From Prunus persica (lineage: Eukaryota; Streptophyta; Magnoliopsida; Rosales; Rosaceae): 64,000 nt of DNA. How positions within the stretch are numbered: the stretch's first letter is position 1; every line of letters starts with the position of its first letter. Where the stretch lies: contig NC_034014.1 in the NCBI RefSeq assembly GCF_000346465.2, forward strand, positions 15,162,630-15,226,629, written 5' to 3'. The notes beneath the pieces are model-generated. The model ran no database searches, was not told the DNA's origin, and saw only the letters and a list, made by a program, of their open reading frames with translations. The position numbers and the translations under genes were made by a program. Below are positions 34,501 through 45,480 of this stretch, piece after piece.

Positions 34501-35029
34501 TTCCTCCTATAATAGTCACCAACCGCATCCACAAGTCTTCCATGGGGTCTGAACCCACAAATCTGAGCCATGTCCAGCAGAATTCTAGATTGATGGACTG
34601 CTTAGACAGAAGGATTGCGTCATAAAGTCCAGCCCTCTTCCAATGAGCTCCATACCTTGGAAAAAGCCTGTCAATCCAGTCTGCCCATTTCACTGCACTA
34701 TTTCTCACTTCACTAGAAGGAAAGGAGCGGCTTAGATTCTTGCTAACAAAAGTATGAGAAGCTAGGGAAGAAGAGCTTTGAAAGCATAGAGGAGCTTCTG
34801 CATCTTCTCTAAACAATTCTGCCATTTCAGCCGGGACATAACCGAACCAATGAGGCCTTAGAACAAGAGTATTCTCGAACAAATGTAGCACGTTCTCGTC
34901 CAGAACATTTTAGGCAAAAGGATGAAGCTTGCCCCGAACTTCAATCGCATGCTTATCAACACCAGCTCCAGTAATATAGGCAGGAGGAACAGATGAGGAA
35001 GTCTAGGCACAATTTTTTGGAGAAGACAT
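31510..35029 (-). pseudogene. Antisense plant-mobile-domain (PMD) gene with introns
   Basis: Minus-strand gene of the 'aminotransferase-like, plant mobile domain' family. The first large exon runs from ATG at 35029 to about 33453: VRNSAVKWADWIDRLFP, WKRAGLYDAILLSKQ, RLAKPFTISPATINW, LMSTEVPKCLIEEYLMFFKH and RDLPYGGGKPPNYHLG. It is followed by short exons with GT-AG borders (for example 33363-33308; donors GTAGAT at 33452 and GTAAGC at 33307), a Pro/Glu-rich linker (32670-32440) and a long C-terminal coiled coil (32001-31510, ending ETIRKLGF). In-frame stops at codon 9 and near codon 40, and shifts near 34484 and 32030, show decay. PMD proteins occur in host silencing factors (MAIN family) and in transposons; position between integrase and LTR makes this the element's own extra ORF. 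Role unknown. Confidence 0.72.
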
Positions 35030-35381
35030 TCTCAAGTTTTGAGCTAGAATAGGAGGAATCAAACAGAAAGAAAGCAGGGCTTGATCGAAAAAAGGTAAAA
35101 ACTCTGAGAAAATCTGAGAAAAATCAAGGTCTGAAAAAGTTAGGTTTTGGAGTGAACAGAAGCTGAGGATTTAAATTTCTTAAAAAAGGCTCGAGGTCAT
35201 GGGAAGAAGAAGACAAAACGCCACCTGATAATGACTAGCTAGTAACAAGCTAGTAACTGACCATTTTCCCACGAAGTCTACTTCGTAGTAGGCAGACGTG
35301 GCAGACGTGGGCAAACGGAAGAAAATGGGGCGCACAAATCAATGGCCAAGTCATTAAGTCTGGAACCATTCCAGAACGATT

Positions 35382-35397
35382 CAGACTTAGGGGGCAT
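35382..35397 (+). other. Polypurine tract of the Tat-like element
   Basis: GACTTAGGGGGCAT lies directly before the 3' LTR start TGTTTGGG at 35398, the expected place for plus-strand priming. Confidence 0.65.
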
Positions 35398-37257
35398 TGT
35401 TTGGGCCTAATTTGACACACCCAGTCCAAAATCAAAAAGTCCATGTCAATTTTGGATAGCCACTAGCATTCTCCTTATGATTGGGCCAAAAACCTACACC
35501 CCCAGCCCAGCACTGGAGGCCCAGAACAACAAAGCAACCTCAGGACCCAAGCAGTTTGGACTTTTTATTTAAATTGGAATCGAAAGCCCGAAATCAAGAT
35601 AGCCCAGCCCAAGATCTGTCAGCCAGAATAAAATTGGTCTTTGGAAACAAAGAAAAGAAATCAGTCCAAGCCCAAGTCAGATTGTTTACCAAAAAGGCCC
35701 AAAATTGAAGAAACCTAAATCAGTTTTATCAAAACTGCCAGCTCTCTACCCAAGACGTAAAAAAGGGTCAAAATACCACTTTGGGCAAAATTGACACACT
35801 CAGCCTTGAATCACAAAGAAACCCACGTGACAACCTAACTTTGAAAAAGTCAACAATTTCAACTAGTCACAAGAGAAGTTGATAGGGAATTAATGAAGGC
35901 AGATCATTACAGGAAGATTTCTCTGAAACTCTGCAGCTAAAAGATCAGAATCCTTTTCTATATAATTCTGCATTAGAGCAGGTGATCTTTCTAAGAGATA
36001 AGCAAACTACGATCTCAAAAGATATGTGGGAAGCAAGGAAATTGTTCAAATAAGAAAAGCAAACTGACCATCACATCAGATTGTGTTCTTTCTCTTTACC
36101 AAGAACAAGCATAGAACAAAGAAGAGTTGGTCTTTCTTTCAGAAAAGCAAGGAAAAGACCTCCACAAACTGACTACTGATGGTTCTTCTCTGCCATAACA
36201 GATAACTTCCCTTTTTCTTTGCATTTAAATAAAAAAATCTTGTTTTTGGAAAATTTGCCGCCCATTATTAAAAGATTAGAAGCCCCACTCCAGCATTTTC
36301 TATAAATATGAGAGGAGGTGAACAGATCAAGGGACAGCCAAAAAATCAATCAAAAACAAAAACTCAAAATGATCACTTGATCTCAAAAGCCTTCAAAACA
36401 CTGAACCAACCAACAGGTCATTGAGCCACAAAAAACAAGTCAGATATAATCCAGGATCTCTAATTTCAGTTCAGTTTCAGAGAAATAATCATTCAAAGCG
36501 AGATTTCTCTTGTTACAAATTTGGTTCAGCATAAGCCAAATTAAGCAGAGTTTGGGTTTTACAAATATGAAAACCTCAACAAATTTATGGAGAGCCTTGA
36601 TCAAGGAGAATAGGTACCACGGTGCAGTTCCAGCTTAGTAATCATCAAATCCAGCCACTTCTGCCGCTTACAGACTGAAGAGGTTCCAATTCTATCCGTT
36701 CAAAAAGCCTTCTAGGGCTTGAAATAGATTAAAGCTCTGCCAAACTCGAATGTTGGTATCGATTTATAGCTGAAACTTGACAGTTCAAGGTGTTAACAAT
36801 CCAATCCAGCACAGGTATACCCAATCCAGCCAAGATCAGAAGCATCTATCCAGGTAGAAATTGAAGCCCAAAAGCTCCTTTTGTCTTTTTAGAGTTGTTC
36901 TTCCTTTTTTAAGCTTTGTAAAAGGCAATTCTGCTTAAAAACAGTTCATTTTCTTATCATTTATTCTGGCCAGAACTACCAGTTTTGTACTATGAAAAAT
37001 TGTAAAGTCTTCACCAGTCTGTGGCAAAGAAAAGAACTTAGGAGATATTCCTCGATCAAATTCACAATCGCTTTTTTAGAAGTTAAATAACTTGGGGTGC
37101 AAGTTATCTATTTTTAAGAAGTCTGCTAGGGTTTTTATTGCTAGCAGTGGCACGCTTGCACACAAAAGAAAGTTGACTTGTTGACCAATCAATGGTTTTC
37201 AAGACAATGGGGAACTTTAGCCTACCGTCACAGAAATAAATATACAACGGGTGAACA
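35398..37257 (+). repeat. 3' LTR of the Tat-like element
   Basis: 1860 bp, starts TGTTTGGGCCTAATTTG and ends CGGGTGAACA. Related in inverse orientation to 26644-28472, and its first 164 bp to 11071-11234. TTCTATAAATATG near 36300 is a probable TATA box. The 5-bp flank TCTGT cannot be matched because the left end of the element is lost. Confidence 0.85.
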
Positions 37258-37607
37258 TCTGTTAAAATGGCTGTTAAAGAATCTATTAAGTGATGACGTG
37301 ACATTTTAATATACGTACCTGCATACATCCATAAAAAATTCACCCACTTCCCGCATGCAAGGTCTCCACCCCAACCACCATCAAAAGAAATTCTAAAGTG
37401 GCTCAGGCTTCGTTATACATATTTAATTCAAGCCTCAAATAGGCTTCAGGCCCACCAAAGAAAAAAGAATTCTAGACCTCATTAGCAAACCACTTCGAGT
37501 TTAAGAATCAGTAACCATTACCAGATTCAATGATACATTTAGATGCAATTCAACCACAACTCACACAGTTTCTTCCGTAGCTATATATAGGAAAACCTAG
37601 GTTGCCT
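37258..37607. other. Spacer between retroelement and 5S array
   Basis: Apparently unique sequence with no gene or repeat recognised. A TATATATAGG lies near 37583, just before the first 5S spacer. Confidence 0.4.
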
Positions 37608-37915
37608 CATGACGCCGTTCTCTTCAAATCGACTGTTCGTGGGCCTAATTCTGAGGTCGGAGCCCCGATTTGCCGTTGTAGGCGCGTCGTTCCAGCTCCT
37701 TTTCAATTGCTTCCGCCATCTGTCCTACGTCACCCCGAGGAGCTTGTCCCCAATTAACTAGGCACTGGAAAGGAACGAAAATGAAAAAGGAGCGGGACCG
37801 ACGCACTCCTGAAATTATTGAAGGTTTTTTTTTGTGTGTTCAATTATCGTTAGGTATGCCACCATATGGCATGGCTCAAACTTGTCTTATATACTTTTAG
37901 GCGTTGTAAGATAAC

Positions 37916-38034
37916 GGATGCGATCATACCAACTCACATGCACCTGATCCTATAAGAACTTCAAAGTTAAGCGAGTTTGGACAAGAGTAGTACTAGGATG
38001 GGTGACCTTCTGGGAAGTCCTCGTGTTGCATCCC
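37916..38034 (+). rRNA. 5S rRNA-like copy 1 (edge, degenerate)
   Basis: Full length, but about nine substitutions from the array consensus, including the loop near position 30-48 and GGACAAGAG in place of GGGCGAGAG. Probably a pseudogene at the left edge. Confidence 0.8.
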
Positions 38035-38604
38035 TTCTTTTCGTCTTTTTGACGTTTCAATTGTCGTGGGCGTTTGCTTTCCGTCGTCTTATTCATCTGG
38101 CTGTCTTTGTTTTTCCATAACCCTAGGATGCAGCGTGACAATCGGGGTAAAGTAGGCTTAAATACTCCTAGAAAGCCTACAAAGGAATGAAAAATAGGAA
38201 AATGACAAAGCTTCCCAAAACTGAATTTCGCGATAGCAAACTGTGTCAGATGCCCATAAAAACCCGTAAGTCATGGCAACGCAATGAGTTTTACTCGTGA
38301 CGCCATTCTCTTCAAATCGACTGTTCATGGGCCTAATTCCGAGGTCGGAGCCCCGATTTGCCTGTGCAGGCGTGTCACTCCAGCTCCTCTTCAATTACTT
38401 CTGCCATCTGTCCGACGTCACCCCGAGGTGCTCGTCTACAATTAACTAGAAACCGAAAAGGAGCGGGAACGAAAAAGGAGAGGGACCAACGCACAACCGA
38501 AATTATTGGGGGTTTTTTTTGTGTATGTTCAATTATCGTTTGGTAGGCCACCATATGGCATGGCTCAAATGTGGCTTATATACGTTTAGGCGTTATAAGC
38601 TAAC

Positions 38605-38723
38605 GGATGCGATCATACCAACTCACATGCACTGGAACCCATCAGAACTCCGAAGTTAAGCAAGTTTGGGCGAGAGTAGTACCAGGATGGGTGACCTCCT
38701 GGGAAGTCCTCGTGTTGCATCCC
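38605..38723 (+). rRNA. 5S rRNA copy 2
   Basis: Full length; differs from consensus at a few sites (ACTGGAACCC, AAGCAAGTTT, TACCAGG). The G58A change weakens helix II. Confidence 0.85.
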
Positions 38724-39292
38724 TTCTTTTTGTCTTTTTGACGTTTCAATTGTCGTGGGCGTTTGCTTTCCTTCGTCTTATTCATCTGGTTCTCTTTGTT
38801 TTTCCACAACCCCGTGACGCAGCGTGACAATCGGGGGTAAAGTACGCTTAAATACTCCAAGAAAGCCAACAAATGAATTAACATAAGAAAATGACAAAGT
38901 TTCCCAAAACTGAATTTCGCCCTAGCAAACGATGTCGGATGCCCGAAAAAGCCCGTCAGTCATGGCAACGCGATGAGTTTTACTCGTGACGCCGTTCTCT
39001 TCAAATCGACTGTTTGTGGGCCTAATTCTGAGGTCGGAGCCCAGATATGCGGTCTACCCGATTTGCCGTTGCACGCTCGTCGCTCCAGCTCCTTTTCAAT
39101 TGCTTCCGCCATCTGTCCGACGTCACCCCGAGGACATGGTCTCCAATTAACTGGGTGCCGGAAAGGAGCGGGACCCACGCACGGTTGAAATTATTGGGGG
39201 TTTTTTTTGTGTATCTTCAATTATCGTTTGGTAGGCCACCATATGGCATGGCTCAAACGTGGCTTACATACGTTTAGGCGTTATAAGCTAAC

Positions 39293-39401
39293 GGATGCGA
39301 TCATACCAGCTCACATGCACTGGATCCCATCAGAACTCCGAAGTTAAGCGAGTTTGGGCGAGAATAGTACTAAGATGGGTGACCTCCTGGGAAGTCCTCG
39401 T
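39293..39401 (+). pseudogene. 5S copy 3, 3' end lost
   Basis: Stops after GAAGTCCTCGT; the last 10 bases of the 5S gene and the first terminator run are deleted. It keeps G at position 17, the usual angiosperm base. Confidence 0.85.
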
Positions 39402-39954
39402 ATGTCTTTTTGACGTTTCAATTGTCGTGGGCGTTTGCCTTCCGTCGTCTTATTCATCTGGCTGTCTTTGTTTTTCCACAACCCCGTGACGCAGCGTGAC
39501 AATCGGGGGTAAAGTACGCTTAAATACTCCTAGAAAGCCAACAAATGAAAATGACAAAGTTTCCCAAAACTGAATTTCGCCCTAGCAAACGGTGTCGGAT
39601 GCCCGAAAAAGCCCGTCAGTCATGGCAACGCGATGAGTTTTACTTGTGATGTCGTTCTCTTCAAATCGACTGTTGGTGGGCCTAATTCTGAGGTCGGAGC
39701 CCGGATATGCGGTTTACCCGATTTGCCGTTGCACGCGCGTCGCTCCAGCTCCTCTTCAATTGCTTCCGCCAACTGTCTAACGTCACCCCGAGGAGCTCGT
39801 CTCCAATTAACTGGGTGCCGGAAAGGAGCGGGACCGACGCACGACCGAAATTACTGGGGGGTTTTTTTTTGGGTATGTTCAATTATCGTTTGGTAGGCCA
39901 CCATATGGCATGGCTCAAACGTGGCTTATATACGTTTAGGCGTTATAAGCTAAT

Positions 39955-40073
39955 GGATGCGATCATACCAACTCACATGCACCGGATTCCATCAGAACTC
40001 CGAAGTTAAGCGAGTTTGGGCGAGAGTAGTACTAGGATGGGTGACCCCCTGGGAAGTCCTCGTGTTGCATCCC
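39955..40073 (+). rRNA. 5S rRNA copy 4
   Basis: Full length with three substitutions (CGGATTCC, GACCCCCTG region) and T instead of C at -1. The following spacer is shortened so that the next gene begins 376 bp downstream. Confidence 0.85.
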
Positions 40074-40330
40074 TTCCTTTTGTCTTTTTCACGTTTCAAT
40101 TTGCCTTTGCAAGCGCGTCGCTCCAGCCCCTTTTCAATTGCTTCCGCCATCTGTCCGACGTCACCCCGAGAAGCTCGTCTCCAATTAATTGGGTGCCGGA
40201 AAGGAGCAGGATCGACGCACGGCCGAAATTACTGGGGTTTTTTTTCGGGTATGTTCAATTATCGTTTGGTAGGCCACCATATGGCATGGCTCAAACGGGG
40301 CTTATATACGTTTAGGCGTCATAAGCTAAC

Positions 40331-40449
40331 GAATGCGATCATACCAACTCACATGCACCGGATCCCATCAGAACTCCGAAGTTAAGCGAGTTTGGGCGAT
40401 AGTAGTACTAGGATGGGTGACCTCCTAGGAAGTCCTCGTGTTGCATCCC
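40331..40449 (+). rRNA. 5S rRNA copy 5
   Basis: Full length; G2A, GCGATAGT and CCTAGGAAG differ from consensus. Confidence 0.85.
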
Positions 40450-40915
40450 CTCTTTTTGTCTTTTTGACGTTTCAATTGTCGTGGGCGTTTGCTTTCCGTC
40501 GTCGGGTAAAGTGCGCTTAAACACTCGTCGAAAGCCCGCAAAGGAATCAAAATACGAAAATGACAAAGTTTCCCAAAACTGAATTTCGCCCTAGCAAACG
40601 GCGTCAGATGCCCGAGGCAACGCAATGAGTTTTACTCATGACGTCGTTCTCTTCAAATCGACTGCTCGTGGGCCTAATTCTGAGGTCGGAGCCCAGATAT
40701 GCGGTTTACCCGATACGCGCGTCGCTCCAGCTCCTCTTCAACAGCTTCCGACGTCAACCCGGGGAGCCCGTCTCCAACTAACTAGGTGCCGGAAATGAGC
40801 GGGACCGACGCACTGCCGGACTTATCGGGGGTTTTTTCGCGCTCAATTGTCGTTAGGTAGGCCATATGGCATGGCTCAAACGTGGCTTATATGCTTTTAG
40901 GCGTTGTAAGCTAAC

Positions 40916-41034
40916 GGATGCGATCATACCAACTCACATGCACCGGATCCCATCAGAACTCCGAAGCTAAGCGAGTTTGGGCGAGAGTAGTACTAGGATG
41001 GGTGACCTCCTGGGAAGTCCTCGTGTTGCATCCC
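40916..41034 (+). rRNA. 5S rRNA copy 6
   Basis: One substitution (GAAGCTAAG, T52C) from the array consensus. Confidence 0.92.
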
Positions 41035-41558
41035 CTCTTTTTGTCTTTTTGACGTTTCAATTGTCGTGGGCGTTTGCTTTCCGTCGTCTTATTCATCTGG
41101 CTGTCTCTGTTTTTCCACGACCCCGTGACGCAACGTGGCAATCGGGGGTAAAGTACGCTTAAACACTCGTCGAAAGCCCGCAAAGGAATCAAAATACGAA
41201 AATGACAAACTTTCCCAAAACTAAATTTCGCCCTAGCAAACGGCGTCGGATGCCCGAGGCAACGCAATGAGTTTTACTCGTGACGCCGTTCTCTTCAAAT
41301 CGACTGCTCGTGGGCCTAATTCTGAGGTCGGAGCCCAGATATGCGGTTTACCCGATACGCGCGTCGCTCCAGCTCCTCTTCAACTGCTTCCGACGTCACC
41401 CCGAGGAGCCCGTCTCCAATTAACTAGGTGCCGGAAAAGAGCGGGACCGACGCACTGCCGGAATTATCGGGGGGTTTTTTCGCGCTCAATTGTCGTTAGG
41501 TAGGCCATATGGCATGGCTCAAACGTGGCTTATATGCTTTTAGGCGTTGTAAGCTAAC

Positions 41559-41677
41559 GGATGCGATCATACCAACTCACATGCACCGGATCCCATCAGA
41601 ACTCCGAAGTTAAGCGAGTTTGGGCGAGAGTAGTACTAGGATGGGTGACCTCCTGGGAAGTCCTCGTGTTGCATCCC
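41559..41677 (+). rRNA. 5S rRNA copy 7
   Basis: Identical to the array consensus; first copy of the homogenised core. Confidence 0.95.
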
Positions 41678-41758
41678 CTCTTTTTGTCTTTTTGACGTTT
41701 CAATTGTCGTGGGCGTTTGCTTTCCGTCGTCTTATTCATCTGGCTGTCTCTGTTTTTC

Positions 41759-41813
41759 GGCGAGAGTAGCACTAGGATGGGTGACCTCCTGGGAAGTCCT
41801 CGTGTTGCATCCC
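41759..41813 (+). pseudogene. 5S 3' fragment (55 bp)
   Basis: Only positions 65-119 of the 5S gene, fused to spacer at TGTTTTTCGG. Lacks box A and the 5' half. Confidence 0.9.
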
Positions 41814-42192
41814 CTCTTTTTGTCTTTTTGACGTTTCAATACGAAAATGACAAAGTTTCCCAAAACTGAATCTCGCCCCAGCAAACGGCGTCGGATGCCC
41901 GAAAAAGCCCGTCGGTCATGGCAGCGCAATGAGTTTTACTCGTGACGCCGTTCTCTTCAAATCGACTGCTCGTGGGCCTAATTCTGAGGTCGGAGCCCAG
42001 ATATGCGGTTTACCCGATACGCGCGTCGCTCCAGCTCCTCTTCAACTGCTTCCGACGTCACCCCGAGGAGCCCGTCTCCAATTAACTAGGTGCCGGAAAA
42101 GAGCGGGACCGACGCACTGCCGGAATTATCGGGGGGTTTTTTCGCGCTCAATTGTCGTTAGGTAGGCCATATGGCATGGCTCAAACGTGGCT

Positions 42193-42220
42193 TATATGCT
42201 TTTAGGCGTTGTAAGCTAAC
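42193..42220 (+). promoter_or_regulatory. Upstream Pol III promoter elements of 5S units (representative copy)
   Basis: TATATG at -28 to -23 and C at -1 match the upstream elements known for plant 5S genes (TATA-like box near -28, GC near -12, C at -1); a CG lies at -14/-13. The same sequence precedes nearly all core copies. Internal control regions are box A (about 50-64), intermediate element (67-72) and box C (80-97) inside the gene. Confidence 0.8.
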
Positions 42221-42339
42221 GGATGCGATCATACCAACTCACATGCACCGGATCCCATCAGAACTCCGAAGTTAAGCGAGTTTGGGCGAGAGTAGTACTA
42301 GGATGGGTGACCTCCTGGGAAGTCCTCGTGTTGCATCCC
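42221..42339 (+). rRNA. 5S rRNA copy 8 (reference copy)
   Basis: 119-nt 5S rRNA, component of the large ribosomal subunit, transcribed by RNA polymerase III with TFIIIA. Runs from GGATGCGATC to GTTGCATCCC. Helix I pairs GGATGC with GCATCC. Relative to the common angiosperm 5S it has A17, T19, A21, C22, A59 and T61. Changes at 17/61 and 19/59 are compensatory in helix II, so the fold is preserved. Box C (GGATGGGTGACCTCCTGG) is canonical; box A carries the 59 and 61 changes. Identical to the array consensus. Confidence 0.97.
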
Positions 42340-42340
42340 C

Positions 42341-42355
42341 TCTTTTTGTCTTTTT
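42341..42355 (+). terminator. Pol III terminator of 5S units (representative copy)
   Basis: Two T5 runs, CTTTTTG at 42343-42347 and CTTTTTG at 42351-42355, begin four bases after the gene, as expected for RNA polymerase III termination. The pair is conserved in nearly all units. Confidence 0.85.
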
Positions 42356-42880
42356 GACGTTTCAATTGTCGTGGGCGTTTGCTTTCCGTCGTCTTATTCA
42401 TCTGGCTGTCTCTGTTTTTCCACGACCCCGTGACGCAGCGTGGCAATCGGGGGTAAAGTACGCTTAAACACTCGTCGAAACCCCGCAAAGGAATCAAAAT
42501 ACGAAAATGACAAAGTTTCCCAAAACTGAATTTCGCCCCAGCAAACGGCGTCGGATGCCCGAAAAAGCCCGTCGGTCATGGCAGCGCAATGAGTTTTACT
42601 CGTGACGCCGTTCTCTTCAAATCGACTGCTCGTGGGCCTAATTCTGAGGTCGGAGCCCAGATATGCGGTTTACCCGATACGCGCGTCGCTCCAGCTCCTC
42701 TTCAACTGCTTCCGACGTCACCCCGAGGAGCCCGTCTCCAATTAACTAGGTGCCGGAAAAGAGCGGGACCGACGCACTGCCGGAATTATCGGGGGGTTTT
42801 TTCGCGCTCAATTGTCGTTAGGTAGGCCATATGGCATGGCTCAAACGTGGCTTATATGCTTTTAGGCGTTGTAAGCTAAC

Positions 42881-42999
42881 GGATGCGATCATACCAACTC
42901 ACATGCACCGGATCCCATCAGAACTCCGAAGTTAAGCGAGTTTGGGCGAGAGTAGTACTAGGATGGGTGACCTCCTGGGAAGTCCTCGTGTTGCATCCC
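42881..42999 (+). rRNA. 5S rRNA copy 9
   Basis: Consensus sequence; followed by the 39-bp-deleted short spacer. Confidence 0.95.
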
Positions 43000-43501
43000 C
43001 TCCTTTTGTCTTTTTGACGTTTCAATTGTCGTGGGCGTTTGCTTTCCGTCGTCTTATTCATCTGGCTGTCTCTGTTTTTCCACGACCCCGTGACGCAGCG
43101 TGGCAATCGGGGGTAAAGTACGCTTAAACACTCGTCGAAAGCCCGCAAAGGAATCAAAATACGAAAATGACAAAGTTTTCCAAAACTGAATTTCGCCCCA
43201 GCAAACGGCGTCGGATGCCCGAAAAAGCCCGTCGGTCATGGCAGCGCAATGAGTGGGCCTAATTCTGAGGTCGGAGCCCAGATATGCGGTTTACCCGATA
43301 CGCGCGTCGCTCCAGCTCCTCTTCAACTGCTTCCGACGTCACCCCGAGGAGCCCGTCTCCAATTAACTAGGTGCCGGAAAAGAGCGGGACCGACGCACTG
43401 CCGGAATTATCGGGGGGTTTTTTCGCGCTCAATTGTCGTTAGGTAGGCCATATGGCATGCCTCAAACGTGGCTTATATGCTTTTAGGCGTTGTAAGCTAA
43501 C

Positions 43502-43620
43502 GGATGCGATCATACCAACTCACATGCACCGGATCCCATCAGAACTCCGAAGTTAAGCGAGTTTGGGCGAGAGTAGTACTAGGATGGGTGACCTCCTGGG
43601 AAGTCCTCGTGTTGCATCCC
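43502..43620 (+). rRNA. 5S rRNA copy 10
   Basis: Consensus sequence; its upstream spacer is the short form. Confidence 0.95.
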
Positions 43621-44161
43621 CTCTTTTTGTCTTTTTGACGTTTCAATTGTCGTGGGCGTTTGCTTTCCGTCGTCTTATTCATCTGGCTGTCTCTGTTTTT
43701 CCACGACCCCGTGACGCAGCGTGGCAATCGGGGGTAAAGTACGCTTAAACACTCGTCGAAACCCCGCAAAGGAATCAAAATACGAAAATGACAAAGTTTC
43801 CCAAAACTGAATTTCGCCCCAGCAAACGGCGTCGGATGCCCGAAAAAGCCCGTCGGTCATGGCAGCGCAATGAGTTTTACTCGTGACGCCGTTCTCTTCA
43901 AATCGACTGCTCGCGGGCCTAATTCTGAGGTCGGAGCCCAGATATGCGGTTTACCCGATACGCGCGTCGCTCCAGCTCCTCTTCAACTGCTTCCGACGTC
44001 ACCCCGAGGAGCCCGTCTCCAATTAACTAGGTGCCGGAAAAGAGCGGGACCGACGCACTGCCGGAATTATCGGGGGGTTTTTTCGCGCTCAATTGTCGTT
44101 AGGTAGGCCATATGGCATGGCTCAAACGTGGCTTATATGCTTTTAGGCGTTGTAAGCTAAC

Positions 44162-44280
44162 GGATGCGATCATACCAACTCACATGCACCGGATCCCATC
44201 AGAACTCCGAAGTTAAGCGAGTTTGGGCGAGAGTAGTACTAGGATGGGTGACCTCCTGGGAAGTCCTCGTGTTGCATCCC
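44162..44280 (+). rRNA. 5S rRNA copy 11
   Basis: Consensus sequence. Confidence 0.95.
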
Positions 44281-44821
44281 CTCTTTTTGTCTTTTTGACG
44301 TTTCAATTGTCGTGGGCGTTTGCTTTCCGTCGTCTTATTCATCTGGCTGTCTCTGTTTTTCCACGACCCCGTGACGCAGCGTGGCAATCGGGGGTAAAGT
44401 ACGCTTAAACACTCGTCGAAACCCCGCAAAGGAATCAAAATACGAAAATGACAAAGTTTCCCAAAACTGAATTTCGCCCCAGCAAACGGCGTCGGATGCC
44501 CGAAAAAGCCCGTCGGTCATGGCAGCGCGATGAGTTTTACTCGTGACGCCGTTCTCTTCAAATCGACTGCTCGTGGGCCTAATTCTGAGGTCGGAGCCCA
44601 GATATGCGGTTTACCCGATACGCGCGTCGCTCCAGCTCCTCTTCAACTGCTTCCGACGTCACCCCGAGGAGCCCGTCTCCAATTAACTAGGTGCCGGAAA
44701 AGAGCGGGACCGACGCACTGCCGGAATTATCGGGGGGTTTTTTCGCGCTCAATTGTCGTTAGGTAGGCCATATGGCATGGCTCAAACGTGGCTTATATGC
44801 TTTTAGGCGTTGTAAGCTAAC

Positions 44822-44940
44822 GGATGCGATCATACCAACTCACATGCACCGGATCCCATCAGAACTCCGAAGTTAAGCGAGTTTGGGCGAGAGTAGTACT
44901 TGGATGGGTGACCTCCTGGGAAGTCCTCGTGTTGCATCCC
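44822..44940 (+). rRNA. 5S rRNA copy 12
   Basis: One change, A80T (TACTTGGATGG), at the border of box C. Confidence 0.94.
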
Positions 44941-45446
44941 CTCTTTTTGTCTTTTTGACGTTTCAATTGTCGTGGGCGTTTGCTTTCCGTCGTCTTATTC
45001 ATCTGGCTGTCTCTGTTTTTCCACGACCCCGTGACGCAGCGTGGCAATCGGGGGTAAAGTACGCTTAAACACTCGTCGAAAGCCCGCAAAGGAATCAAAA
45101 TACGAAAATGACAAAGTTTCCCAAAACTGAATTTCGCCCCAGCAAACGGCGTCGGATGCCCGAAAAAGCCCGTCGGTCATGGCAGCGCAATGAGTTTTGC
45201 TCGTGACGCCGTTCTCTTCAAATCGACTGCTCGCGGGCCTAATTCTGAGGTCGGAGCCCAGATATGCGGTTTACCCGATACGCGCGTCGCTCCAGCTCCT
45301 CTTCAACTGCTTCCGACGTCACCCCGAGGAGCCCGTCTCCAATTAACTAGGTGCCGGAAAAGAGCGGGACCGACGCACTGCCGGAATTATCGGGGGGTTT
45401 TTTCGCGCTCAATTGTCGTTAGGTAGGCCATATGGCATGGCTCAAA

Positions 45447-45480
45447 GGTGACCTCCTGGGAAGTCCTCGTGTTGCATCCC
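45447..45480 (+). pseudogene. 5S 3' fragment (34 bp)
   Basis: A 120-bp deletion joins spacer CTCAAA to GGTGACC, removing the upstream promoter and 5S positions 1-85. Same junction as at 55150. Confidence 0.92.

Larger units (their letters stand above)
26153..37257 (+). mobile_element. Tat-lineage Ty3/gypsy element with antisense gene, 5'-deleted
   Basis: Plus-strand element with order [LTR piece]-RT-RNase H-second RNase H-integrase-antisense gene-3' LTR. The second, archaeal-type RNase H after the retroviral one and the extra ORF between integrase and 3' LTR are known hallmarks of the Tat lineage. The 3' LTR (35398-37257) is complete. The left end keeps only an internal 320-bp piece of the 5' LTR (26153-26472) joined straight to mid-RT; gag, protease and the RT start are deleted. 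An inverted solo LTR of a related element splits RT at 26644-28472. Frameshifts and a mutated RT active site show it is dead. Confidence 0.8.

Noticed and set aside
35481..35708. 75-codon plus-strand frame
   Set aside because: Lies wholly within the 3' LTR of the Tat-like element.
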